A stretch of DNA of 64,000 nt from Symbiodinium natans (Eukaryota; Sar; Dinophyceae; Suessiales; Symbiodiniaceae): assembly GCA_905221605.1 (NCBI GenBank), contig CAJNDS010000213.1, positions 586,212 to 650,211 of the forward strand, in the 5' to 3' direction. The position numbers were made by a program, and so were the translations under genes. Below are positions 1 through 25,206 of the stretch, piece by piece. Within the stretch, counting starts at the first letter, position 1. Each line of letters opens with the position of its first letter. The notes beneath the pieces were generated by a model. It saw only the letters and a program-made list of their open reading frames with translations. It did no database searches and was not told the origin of the DNA.

Positions 1-1701
1 TCAATATCTAGCCGAGTCCAACAGCACATGTCCCTGCTCAGACGGAACCAATAATTAGAAGGGCATCGTCAACATGTTTGTTTGAATTACAAGTTTCCTC
101 CTGTGATGCATCAGTACGAATGCTTACGACACAATTAGGTTGCTGCATATTTCTGAGTAATGCAAGGTCACTAGAGTGCATTCTGAAGAGAGGCTGTGGC
201 CTTGGATGCTATCGGCTGAAATCAAATGATCACAAGGCCCACGAGACTGTCATCGACCCAGAACCCTACACCCTGAGCCCTAAACTTAAGCAACCCAAAC
301 CCGAAACTCTCAGCCTGATCCCTAAACTCAAAAACCCCCAAACCCTGCACCCTGAACCCGCTGCCAGGGTGCAAGGCCTTGGCGACACAATTCATGGGGT
401 CGGGGGGCCTCTTTAGCTCACCGCGAAGTGTTGAAAGAACAGGCAGCCATTCAGCCTCACATCCAAAACCAGTAACCAAGACGTTCCAGGTGACAGGAGA
501 CGAGACGAAGAGCAGGTGCACGGAACTCCAACTGTGGCGCCTTAGTCTGCATGGTGCTGCTCAAGAGGACCCAATCTGTTTTCCATCCTTCCGGCCTAAC
601 TGGCTGAAAAATCTGTGCTGTGCTTGGTGTGCAGAGCCTTCGGTCCGCACACTGGTTTAGGGTTTGGGGTTTAGGGTTTGGGGTTCAGCGTCTAGGGCTG
701 AGTGATGTTTGACTGCACTGCTGACATCACCGCCACCGTCGTCCGGCACAGGGGTCTCCATCCTTTATGACACAACGATTACCTCATGCAGTATGTTGAG
801 GTCATGACATGTTGTTACGTGTGAGTGCTATTCAGTGTTGTACATATGGAGTGGATGGTGGGCTCGTTGTAGTGTTCGGAGCCTGCTCTTAGTGGCAGAA
901 CATGTTCGCAGTGTTGGGTCGCAACGCTCGAGCGCAATACTCCCCCAGTTTGTCCGGGCGTGGGCTGATGTTTTGGACTAGGGTAGAGACATGGCACTCA
1001 TTGGATAGCTCCTTTTCGGCAGTTGGCACCCTTCTTATTCAGGTTCGTCATCGGCAGAACCGAGAAGTCGTGCCACAATGCAAGTTTAGCTCCTGCCGCA
1101 GAGCTTGAATCTGAAGACTGAGTATGCTTTGTGATAGCAAAGCGGATTGCAGATTTGTGGCGTGAGACACACACGAATAGGCAAATGGCGTCGTTCTCCT
1201 AAAGCCTAAAAGGCTGCAGGCTCTGTTGGTGGGGGGTAGTGAGCGCCTGATCCGCATTCCGGACCACCTTTCCAGAACTGGCTCTCTGGATAGACCTGCG
1301 GTTCATGGTAAGTCTGCAATCTTTGATGTTCTAGTTGTTCAAGTTGTGGTTGCAGACCTCGTGTTGTGGAATATGCTGTCAGCACGCGATTCCCATCTGA
1401 AACGGTGTTCAAACCGTCTGTTTGAGCTACCATGGCAGCCATTTCGCCATCCTGCCATGGACATGCGCGGCCCTTGCTGCAAGCGGCTTTTCGTGCCCCA
1501 GATGTTCGACGAAAGCCCCAGGAAGAGCACCTGAAGAGGCTTTCAGCAGGCTGCCATGCAAGACTTCCAAAAGAAGGGCTGCTGAACCCGCCTTGCTATT
1601 TGTTTAAGGCAAGTCAAGCAAATTGCCACAGGTCTACTTCTCGGTGCTTCCGCGATTCTTTCCGTCCGCCGTGGCAGAAGAAGCGGCCGGGTCGGCCGAG
1701 C
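1..1701. other. Non-coding flank left of the P450 gene
   Basis: No gene could be supported here. Scattered, degenerate telomere-like stretches occur at about 260-360 (CCCTAAAC/CCCTGAACC variants) and 655-690 (TTTAGGG variants). Open frames around 1226-1719 show no recognisable domain, although part of them may hold the missing first P450 exon. Confidence 0.4.
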
Positions 1702-9723
<8,022 letters not shown>

Positions 9724-11235
9724 GGGTCTGGAAGGGGCCAGGCTGCGGAAGCTGAACGCCCCATACTCACACTTATTGTATGGTATGGTGTAGTATAGTG
9801 TAGTGTATCATAGTCTAATCGGGAGAGTATATTGTAGTATAGTGTAGTGTATCACAGTATGATATGGTATCTTATCATGGAATATTGTAACATAATGCCA
9901 TCATCCTGAACTGCTTCGAAGGAGCAGGGTTGTCTTAGGCCATGTGCGCATGTTGCGATTGCAGCCTCCCGGAAGAAAGAGAGTTTCATCTACTGCGCAG
10001 GTGCCACGTGGTAGGCCGCTGCGGCTCAGCAAAGTGTGCAAGAAATCCAAACCTTAAACTCCTAACCCTAAACCCTAAACCCTAAACCCGAAACCCTAAA
10101 CCCCAAACCCTAAACCCTAAACCCTAAACCCCTAAATCCGGGTAGTGATAGCCCTTGCCATGGCCCTGCCATGGCCATCGTCTCTTCGTATCATCATGCC
10201 TCGATTCCAGCATCCTGCAACAGGGCCTCCACTCCCAGGGTCCATCCAACATGGCTCGAAAGCCCGCTTTCAGCACAGAATCGGAGAAATTTCCCCAGAG
10301 GGCTCCCCAGCCAAAATGGGAATCTGGTGCTTCTCCGCTGCCTGTCCTAAGCCTTTTATGTCTGTAGGATCCTGAAGCAACCAGCGGCAAGAATGGCGAG
10401 CCCTGGCAAAACCAAGCTCGCCTGGTGTCGGCTTTTGCACTTCGCAGGGCGAAGGGGTTGAAGGCTTTTTTTCGGGTTTCAGGGTTTTTTTCAAGTATAT
10501 ATATATTAACAAACATTGTGATTCATATTCATGTTGATAATTATGTATATAGTGTTTAGGATTGAGGGGTTGAAGGCCCCAAGTGTTAGGGCTCGGGTTT
10601 GGGCCTCTCAAACCTTATGTGAGCCCAGAAGCCCCACCCGAAACCCGTTGCAACGGGGTTTAGGGTTTAGGGCTTGGGCTCAGGGTTTGGGGCCTGAACT
10701 CCCCGAGTTCCTCTCGCTGAGCGCTGGTGTGAATTTACTTTCAAAATGCGACGTGGTTGTTCTGTTGCCGGGGTGAATCGAAGGTTCACTGTGCTTGGAT
10801 TTTGTGCTGCTTTCTCGATTCCACGCCCTCTCTGAGTCTGCGCTTCAACCGATGCTGCAGCACAGTTCACCAGGGGGTGGCAGCGGGTTGAAAAACCCTA
10901 AAACCTAAACCCTAAACCCTAAACACTAAACCTTAACCCTTAAACCCTAAACCCGAAACCCCTAAGTCTGTTGTGGAGAAGATTCTTTTGGAAAGGGAAG
11001 CGACAGCATCCGCCGACTCGATAAATCAAGTTTGTTGGCACGTGTAGCAACCCGCAAGACCATCTTTCTTCGCTGCCCTTATCATTCCAAGCCCTAAGCC
11101 CTAAGCCCTAAGCCCTAAGCCCTAACCCCTAAAACCCCAAACCATAAGCCCCTAAACCCCAAAACCCAGCCATGTCTTGCTTTCTGCGACACTCGTGGCG
11201 CCATGGGGCTTTCCTTCCCCCGGCGCCTCTTGCAG
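9724..11235. other. Intergenic or 5' intronic DNA between P450 and methyltransferase genes
   Basis: Holds an imperfect repeat of GTATAGTGTAGTGTATC type (about 9775-9890), short telomeric arrays (10063-10137, 10895-10962) and CCCTAAG variants (11095-11130). A Cys-rich reading frame starts at an ATG near 9941 (MCACCDCSLPEEREF) but ends without a recognisable domain; I could not tie it to either neighbour. Confidence 0.4.
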
Positions 11236-11237
11236 AG

Positions 11238-11306
11238 CCCGGGAATCCTGTGGCAAAGCTCCAGCTGCCGAAGGGCCAGAATAGCCCGTGCCTTGCGCTG
11301 ATCGCA
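11238..11306 (+). CDS. Possible upstream exon of the methyltransferase gene
   Basis: An island between telomeric tracts reads PGNPVAKLQLPKGQNSPCLA in frame, preceded by AG and followed by a GC donor (GCA|GCTCGG). Codon use resembles the nearby exons. No domain is recognised, and the link to the exon at 12662 is not established. Confidence 0.35.
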
Positions 11307-11455
11307 GCTCGGTTCCCTTTTTTTTTTTTTGTTTAGGCTTCAGGGTTTAGGGTTTAGGGTTTAGGGTTTAGGGTTTAGGGTTTCTTACTTTTGGTGGCCT
11401 TTGGGGTTCCGGGGTGTGTGGAGTTTGGGGTTTGTGTTTCGCCTGGGGTGGGCTT

Positions 11456-11560
11456 GCCCCAAAATGGCGGGGTACCCCTTTCATGCCCCAAATAGAATAG
11501 AATCCCCAAAAGCGGACCCCCAAAAAAGGGTACGGTAACCCCCCCCCCCCCATCTTCGGA
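11456..11560. mobile_element. Family C foldback element
   Basis: CCCCAAAATGGCGGGGTACC ... AATAGAATAGAATCCCC ... AAAAAAGGGTACGGTAACCC. Partner of the copy at 45256-45362; the imperfect terminal inverted repeats pair GGGGTACCCCTTT with AAAAAGGGTAC. Confidence 0.7.
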
Positions 11561-11838
11561 AGCCCCCACACGCCTTCAGACCCAAGGCAGGCGGAATGGG
11601 ATGTCGGTCGTGCTGGCTGTCCGGGCGGAGGGCAAGGAGAAGGTGCTTTGACGAGAGCAGGCCGCGCATCCTGGCCAGCCAATCTGACCCTTGGCTGGTA
11701 GATTGCAAGCTTTCGGCGAAAAGCGCAGAACCCCAAAGCCCCTTAAGCCCCTATAGACCCAATATCAGCCCATATCTAAACCCTAAAAGCCCCATAACAG
11801 CCTCCTAAGCCCTATATAGACTCTACAAGCCCCATATC

Positions 11839-11889
11839 TTGGGATGTTCCCCCTCTATTAAGGACTGTTTAGAAGGGGGAACATCCCAA
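11839..11889. mobile_element. Family A foldback element, short form
   Basis: Starts TTGGGATGTTCCCCCTCTAT and ends AGAAGGGGGAACATCCCAA, an almost perfect inverted repeat with only a few bases of loop. It belongs to the family seen near 14034, 29494, 29903, 31449 and 31550. Confidence 0.8.
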
Positions 11890-12661
11890 CCCATATTTTG
11901 TTACCTTGTTTGTCACCAGGCATCCCGCAACTGAGCCAGGGCACTCCTTGGTAGAAGGGGAGGGTGCCAACTGACCCGAAGGCCACTCCTCAAGCCTCAA
12001 AATTCTCGTGCCCGAACACCCCCAACCCCTCGCAAAAGCCCTGACATCCCCCAAAACTTTTCACACCCACCCTACACTCTAAAGTTCCTAAGGAGCCGGA
12101 TGCCCTGGCTTTGGCCTGGAAGCCCGAGGGTTGGACGGATCAACCAAGGCGACGAAGAGGTGTTGAGGGTTTGGGGGTTTTGGGGGGGCTGATGGTGGGA
12201 GTCTTTTGGGGCTTAGGCATGCTTTTGCCCACACGCCATTTCGTCACTCACTCCCTGCCACACTCCACTCTAACTCACTCCTTGACTTCATCAGCCAGGC
12301 AGTCACTCACTCAACGCACTTTCTCACTCGCCCAATCGGTTGCTTACTCTCCTGCTCGCTCGACAAGCGTGCTCGCTCAATCTTGCACTCCATGCATTCG
12401 CTTGCGCTCCAATGATGTACTCACTCGTACATGCTCCGTGGACCTTGAACCGCGAGTGAAAGAGTCAGTGTGTGAATTGAAACATAAGATTCAGCCCGCA
12501 AGCACCACACACACATAGCAAGAAGAAATCATCTCGGAGCCACTAGGATGACTTCAACAAGAGAAATAAGAGGAAGGGGTTTACTTTGATTTCGGAGAGC
12601 TTCACGACATTTGTTGAGATGCATCTAGGGCTTAGACGATTCTTAAGGTTTAGAACGTCAG

Positions 12662-18665
<6,004 letters not shown>

Positions 18666-19769
18666 CATCCATGGCACCCGTAGGCATAGTAGCGCAGCAC
18701 AGCTTGGAAACAACGCATCTCGATGTCAGCAAGGCGCACAGATGCAGAGTCAACAGCTCCTGCCCTTCTTGCTCTGAACATGCGATTTGTTTTTGACGCT
18801 CCCACATCCTCAACAGATAGGGCCTTGAACCTTCAACCCTAAACCCTAACGACCACTCCTTCAAGCATTGAATCCACACGGCCATGTCGGTCGAGATCCG
18901 AAAACCCGACACCCATCGCAGCAGCCTTAGACAGATGCTACACGGCCCTGAAGGCTTTCTCCAACATTTTGTGCTCCCGGAAAAGCCCCAAGCCCTAAGC
19001 ACCCTAAACGCCTGAAGGCTCAAAATCCCCAAAACCCTAAAGCACTTGTCATAACTCTAGTTATTGCTTTTCAGGTTTAGGCCTTGGGGATCTTTCGAGT
19101 TTTTTGAGATCCGGGGGGTGGTTTGGGGCTTCAGTCCGACCCTCGGGGCTTAGGGGTTTAGGGTTTAGGGTTTAGGGTTTTGGGTTTAGGGTTTAGGGTT
19201 TTGGGTTTAGGGTTTAGGGTTTTGGGTTTAGGGTTTAGGGTTTAGGGCTTAGGGGGCTTCAGGGGGTTGAAGGCCTTCTTGGGGTTCAGTAGACCCCGCA
19301 GGGGATCTCAAGTTGCAGGGGTTTCCAAGCCTGTGGGTCTCCTTACGGTGTAGTTCGGGTTCAGGGCATTTTCTTACTAGGGTTTAGGGCTTAGGGTTTA
19401 GGGTTTAGGGTTTGGGGTTTAGGGTTTAGGGTTTGGGGTTTGGGGGTTAGGGTTTCTTACACATAGGCGCGTGTACTCCCGCACTTGTAAGCCCTCGCCT
19501 TTGTGCGACTCAGGCAGACTGCTTTTTGGGGCTCTCGGTTCTTTGGGGTTTCGGAAGCTTTGAGTTTCGGGGTTTTGGGGTTTCAGGGTTCTTGGGGCTT
19601 GGGTGCTTAGTTTGATCAAGGGACTAAGAGAGGGACCCTTATAAGGGACCCCAATAGTTATTTGATTACATGGGGGAGTAAGATTAAGGGTCCCTTCTAG
19701 GTGTCTCTCCCTATACCCCTTAAGTTAAGGTTCTGGGACCTGGTGTCGCCTTGCAGCCTTGAATCGTAG
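18666..19769. other. Region between methyltransferase and M16 peptidase genes
   Basis: Contains TTTAGGG arrays (19150-19245, 19380-19450) and a + frame beginning at the ATG at about 18883 (MSVEIRKPDTHRSSLRQML) that could be the first peptidase exon, but nothing links it in phase. A second diverged inverted element (GGGACCC...GGGTCCC) lies at about 19621-19735. Confidence 0.35.
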
Positions 19770-22700
19770 ACCCCAACGTCCCGGCTGGTGGAAGCCCAGG
19801 TCGCGACTACGCGTTCTTCGAACTGCCCAATGCGCTCAGAGCGGCTTCGGCATACAACCCTAAACCCTAGACGCTAAACCCTAAACCCTAAACCCTAAAC
19901 CCCAAACCCCAAACCCCAAACCCTAAACCCGCGCTGTCCTTCGCATTCAGAGGCCCTAAAACCCAAAACCCCTAAAGGCCTCAACCCCCAAAAGCCTCCA
20001 AAGCCCTCGCTCCCCCCTGTAAAGCCCCAAAGCAAGCTGAAGCCCTGAAGCCCTGAAGCCCTGAAGCCCTGAACCCTAAACCCTAAACCCTAAACCCTAA
20101 ACCCTAAACCCTAAACCCTAAACCCCAAACCCCAAACCCTAAACCCTAAACCCTAAGCCCTCAACCCTCAACCCTAAACCCTAAACCCTAAACCCTAAAA
20201 GGCCCTAAGAGCCGAGGTGGTGGTCGGCTCGGACCCCAAGTGTGACAAGGCGGGTGCAGCCCTGACCGTCAACGTGGGCTCCCTCAGCTTCCATTCTTTT
20301 GTGGTTGGGGGGTCGGGTGTTAGGGTTTCGGGTTTAGGGTTTGGGGTTTAGGGTTTGGGGTTTGGGGTTTAGGGTTTTGGGGTTTTGGGGGGCTTAGGAT
20401 TTTGTTTTGAAAGGCTTCTTGGGCGCTCAGGGCTGAGGATTTTGTTTTCAAAAGGTTTCTTGGGGGCTTAGGGTTTAGGATTTTTGTTGCTTTAACAGGG
20501 TTTTTGAGTTTAACGGGTGGAGAGGTTTAGGGCTTCGGGTTTTGAAGAGGTGGTTCTGTAGGGCTTGAGGAGACTGGGGGAGTGGTACTTCGCAACTGCT
20601 CGCACATGTAACTGCTAGAGAACCCGAGCATGGGCCATAGCAAGAGCCAGACCTCGAAAACCCACGCAAGGATCACCAGAAGACCCATACTCATGCCATA
20701 CTCAAGGACTAAAGGAGGGACTCTAAAAAGGGACTTAGGGATTATTCAGGGGCTACTTAGGTTTATAGGGACTGTATAGGGGTTAGAAAGAGCAATAAAG
20801 TTAGGGCTCCCTTCTGGGGTTTCCTCCTTATACCCCTTTTTTCCGCTTAACATTCCCAGCCACACCTAGCAGAGCACGCGATGTTGCTGCATTGATCAAC
20901 CGCCGCCACCGCAGGCTAGGTCATCTAATGGCCCGGACAGGTGTGGCCGCAAGTTCACCATCTACATGCTCCCCCCTCCCCCACCCCCCAGTGGCCCACT
21001 AGGCAGTACGTAGTCCTACTGCTGGTGCTTTCTTATACCTTCAAGCTAAAACGTCGCGCAGTCGGGTGACGATCGCAGAGTCTCCAAGACAGGCCAGTCT
21101 GCCCACAGCAGCCATGGCCGAGCGAGATGAGACAATCGAGCTACGGCTGCTTCAGCCATCCGGCGACTGCACCCCCCTGGTCGTCCAGCGGAAGAACACC
21201 GTCTCTCAGGTGATAGAGTCGGTCAGAAAGGCCATTCCTGGGGCGGAGGGTCAGGTCGTGGAGTTGCTGTACAACACGACGCGTCTCCAGCACGCTCACA
21301 CCCTGTTGCAGTGTGGCCTCAATGATGGCGACTCGCTTACTGTGGTTCTCCGCGAGGCTGAAATCCTGATCACGCCGATAAACGGCGTGATGCCCGAATG
21401 AAGGCTGAGGTGGAGAGCTTCGCTTGGATGAGGAAAAGAACATCCCAGGTGCGAGCGCGCACGGTGATGGGGATGTCTGCATGGCATAGGAAGGGTTGGA
21501 TTCGCAGGTGTTGTACAACTTGATTCGTGGCTTGCGAAGAGGACTGCAATACTGGACTTGTGAAGTGAGACCTTGTAAATCGGGCGCTCCGGTCGCCAGC
21601 ATTTGCAGAAACCCGACCCACGGCACAGCCCGAGAAGTGCCAAAACTCGGTGACCGGATTTTTTTCAAGTTAATTCCAGCCCAAACCCCGTTTCTCACTG
21701 CCTTCAACTTGCGCCCTTGGAAGAATTGCTTCACATATATATATATATAAACTCATATATATATATATTTATATAGAAATAGAAATGAACAAATGAACAA
21801 ACAAGCAAATAAAGACATAAATGAACATATATATATATATATATATATGTATACACATATGTCCATATGCTGCTTTTGGTGGGAGTTGGGTGTGCTCAGC
21901 GCTTTGTTTTTGCAAGCATTGTGGATCTCCATGGTGCAGTGCCTGAAAGGAATGGCCCTACAGCCCTAAACCCTAAACCCTAAACCCTAAACCCTAAACC
22001 CTAAACCCTGAGCCCCAACACCCCCGACCTCGGGTTCGAGAAGCCCTCTAAGTTTCTATACATGGGGACCCCTGAACCCTTCATCCTGATCCCCGAAAGC
22101 CTCCGAAGTTTTTTTGTTGAGGGAGTGGGGTCTGCATTGTGGCCCTCTCAGGGTCGTCATTCTCCCGAAAAAGTCCCCACAAGTATGGGAGGACTTCGGA
22201 GCTTCGGGGTTTGTAGGGTTCAGGCTGTGTGTTGGGGGTGTTCTGGGCGTGTTTCGGGGTTTCGGGGGTCTATGGACACCCCACGTCCTGCCGATCCAGG
22301 GCGCCAACTCCTTGCCCCACCCCGCCTCGCAAGGGCATCGGATCCAAAGCTGCCTGGAACCTTAAACCCTAAACCCTAAACCCTAAACCCTAAACCCTAA
22401 ACCCTAAACCCTAAACCCTAAACCCTAAACCCCCAACCCCCAAAACCCTAAGAAAAGTAGAGTGGGAATGCCTCAGGGGAGCTACCACTCAAGTCATCCG
22501 ACTCCTGTAGAGGGAGGTCCAAGGAACTTCACCGTGACCAAGGTAGCGAAAAAACTCTCGTGAAGTACGAATTTACCATCATCCCATATTATGTGTGGAA
22601 AAGCAAGACCTTAAGTTCAAAACCTCATCCCCAAGGTTTCGGTATCCCAGTGTGTCGGGCTCTAGCAACAGCCGAGCCTAGGTGGGAATGTGCTACGAGA

Positions 22701-25206
22701 GATCCGCGGCAGCAAGGCGTCTGTAGAGGGGGCGCTTAGGTTTAGTGTTCCGGGTCTAGGGTTTTGGTTGGGGGTTATTGTTCATTGACATTTCAGGGCG
22801 CCTGTATAGGTAACTGCTACAATGATCGAGTCCTTCATGAACGGACCGCGAGCCCGATTCCCTAAACTCGAAGGCCCTAAGCCCTTAATCGCTAAAGCCT
22901 GCTCCCCTGTCGGCGCAGTGTGTCCCTCAAAACACTTCCCCCTGGTGGTGTGTGGGGCCCCAACTGACAGAGCCCACCTGTCCGCACAGTTGACCCGCCC
23001 CAAGTGGCCGAGCCCTGTCGGCACAGTTTGTCTTTGACCAGCAAGTCAACTGGCTGCGAAAATGTCCTGCGAGGCCTCTGTGAAGTGAGCCAAGTGCCCC
23101 GACCAAGTTGCTTGCGTATCAAAAAGTAGCTTAAGTGATGACCCAAGTGCCCAGATGACCTCAACGTCCGATCCCGCGTGTGCCCAAACGCCCAATTGAC
23201 ACCAACGTATGTCTTGAGTGTCACAAAGTGACCTAAATAACCCAAGAGCCCAAAGAAGGCTCACGCCATTTCAAGTGACCCAAGTGTCCCGAGTGACCCA
23301 GGTAACCTGAGTGTCTCCTAAATAACCCAAGCAACGCAAAAGTTCCCAGGTTCGCTTACAAAGGTGTGATGAATGAGTCTTCGAGTGTGAGGAAGCGTCT
23401 GAATGGTGGATATAGTGAAGAGATTGAGTGAACCTGTGAAGAGAATACAATTATAAGTGAAGCGCATGAATTGTATGAACGTAACAAGTGAACTCATGAA
23501 CGAAACGCCCCAGTTCAAGGATTCATTCATTAGGCTTATTCCTAGACCATAAGATAGAAACCCGGGTCTTATAATGGGATGTGGGCTGTCAAGGGTGGTT
23601 CTCTTCACGAAGCTGGTATGGTTGTTACCTCCGTGTTCATAGTGTTCTCTCGCGAAGAAAAGCCCCTTTAAATATAATATCATCGCGACACGCATGAATT
23701 TTATGTTATAAGTGCGCCCTAAACCCGAACCCCAAAATCACCAACCCGAAGCCCTGACTTTCAGCTTTGGGCATGAGTCAACTCGCAGTATTAGGTTTCG
23801 GGGTTGCTCCTAAGCCCTACTGAGGGTGTAGGGTTTAGGGTTTAGGGTTTAGGGCCGTTTAGGGTTTAGGGTGTAGGGTTTAGGGTTCAGGGTTTAGGGT
23901 CGGGTTTAGGCTTTAGGGTGTTGAGGTTTTAGGGTTTAGGGTTCAGTGTTTAGGGGTTAGCTAGGGTGTTAGGGCTTTAGGGTTTTAGGGTTCAGGATTG
24001 AAGGGTTGAGGGTTCTAGAACTTAGGGCGTAGGGTTTAAAGTTTTGGGTTTAGGGTTCAGGGTGTGCCCTCCAAGGAAAAGATCTTCCCGGCCTGGCGCA
24101 CTTCCTCGAGCACATGCTCTTCACGGGTACCAAGAAGTACCCCAAAGAAGGATGGATCCGAGGGTTGAGGGCATCTGGGTACAGGCCATATCTTGGAAAG
24201 TCTCCAAGCTCCTGTGTTTGTGTTCTGATGTCGAGATTCTGCGACGCCGCCTGGTCGACGGGACGGGGAAGAGTTTTGGTAGCAGCGTGCCAGCCGTCGA
24301 AGGCCGCTCTGCTTCTTCTTCTTCTTCTTGGTGGCCATTTGTTGTGGTTGAGGTTCTTGGGGGTGCAGATCCTCACGTCCGAATCACAGTCCGTGTTTGC
24401 AAACTTGCGGGTGCAATCAGTCTTCGACGTTGAGCGCCTGTCAGTCGTAGGAGAGTACCATGAGTTCATCAAGCAGAATGGTGGCGCAGCCAATGCGACA
24501 CCCAGTTGCAGAAGCTTAGGCTGTATGTTGGTTTTCACTGTTGGCTTAGACCTTTAGCCTCAAAGGAGCACTCCAGAGCTTCATTAATAGCCCTTTTGGC
24601 TCCACCTGCGTTTATGAAACCTACAAGGGCGGCACAGGATACGGGTCCCGAAGCAGAAGCCGAAAGCCATGCATGCTTCTTTTTGTTGCTGCCAGCGATG
24701 CCGGAAACCAGGAGTTGGAACACCAGGATTCAGGAACTCTACGCGATTCAGGAAACTTGTTTCATGCGATTCATTCAGGGAACCACGAGATTCATGACCC
24801 TTAGGACTACACTGACTACACCATCCAGAAAACCAGACCATTCAAATCCACACGATTCAGGAAGGTGTGCGCGGTGGCTTCCATTTTCCCGAATGTGCAT
24901 GTTCCAGTTTTCCGAGATCCGCTTCTCCAGTTTTTTAATCCGCGCGTTTTTAGTTCCGATTGACCCTAAACCCTAAACCCTAAACCCTAAACCCTAAACC
25001 CTAAACCCTAAACCCTAAACCCTGGGCCACCCTTAGGAGTAGGTACGACATGGTATGTTGGCCGCGCAACCGCTGAATCCCCTACATCCCTAAAAATGCC
25101 ACAACCCCTAAACCCTAAACCCTAACCCTAAACCCTAAACCCTAAACCCTAAACCCTAATTCCCTTACCGACCAAGGAACACGGGCTGCTACACCACCAA
25201 CTACAT
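19770..25206 (+). CDS. M16A peptidase block 1: zinc-binding exons
   Basis: Exons 19770-19840 ([12 protein letters not shown]), 20210-20286 ([19 protein letters not shown]), 24076-24150 ([18 protein letters not shown]), 24451-24496 ([15 protein letters not shown]), 25177-25206 (TGCYTTNYM). HFLEH is the inverted zinc motif HxxEH: two histidine ligands and the catalytic glutamate. Junctions: LR|AEV; GC donor at 20287; GA donor at 24151 (GAAG|GATGG to TAG|GAGAG); GA donor at 24497; GT donor at 25207 joining AT|G TTC. The 30-nt exon at 25177 supplies the T..TNY segment expected between GGAANA and the VKVEAL helix. Confidence 0.92.

Noticed and set aside
18669-18796. Frame MAPVGIVAQHSLETTHLDVS...
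   Set aside because: Short, no domain, and overlaps the likely 3' end of the methyltransferase gene in a different frame.
20590-20845. Possible further foldback element with GGGACT/GGGCTCCC ends, like those at 15083 and 19621
   Set aside because: The inverted pairing is weak and ends could not be defined; noted only as related to the GGTCCCT-type elements.
23318-23695. 125-codon minus-strand frame
   Set aside because: No family motif, atypical composition for genes in this window, and lies in the degenerate CAAGTGACC repeat and AT-richer intron of the peptidase gene.
24044-24557. Overlapping frames of 90-160 codons on both strands
   Set aside because: They run through peptidase exons 24076-24150 and 24451-24496 and the intron between; only the exon parts match the M16 family.
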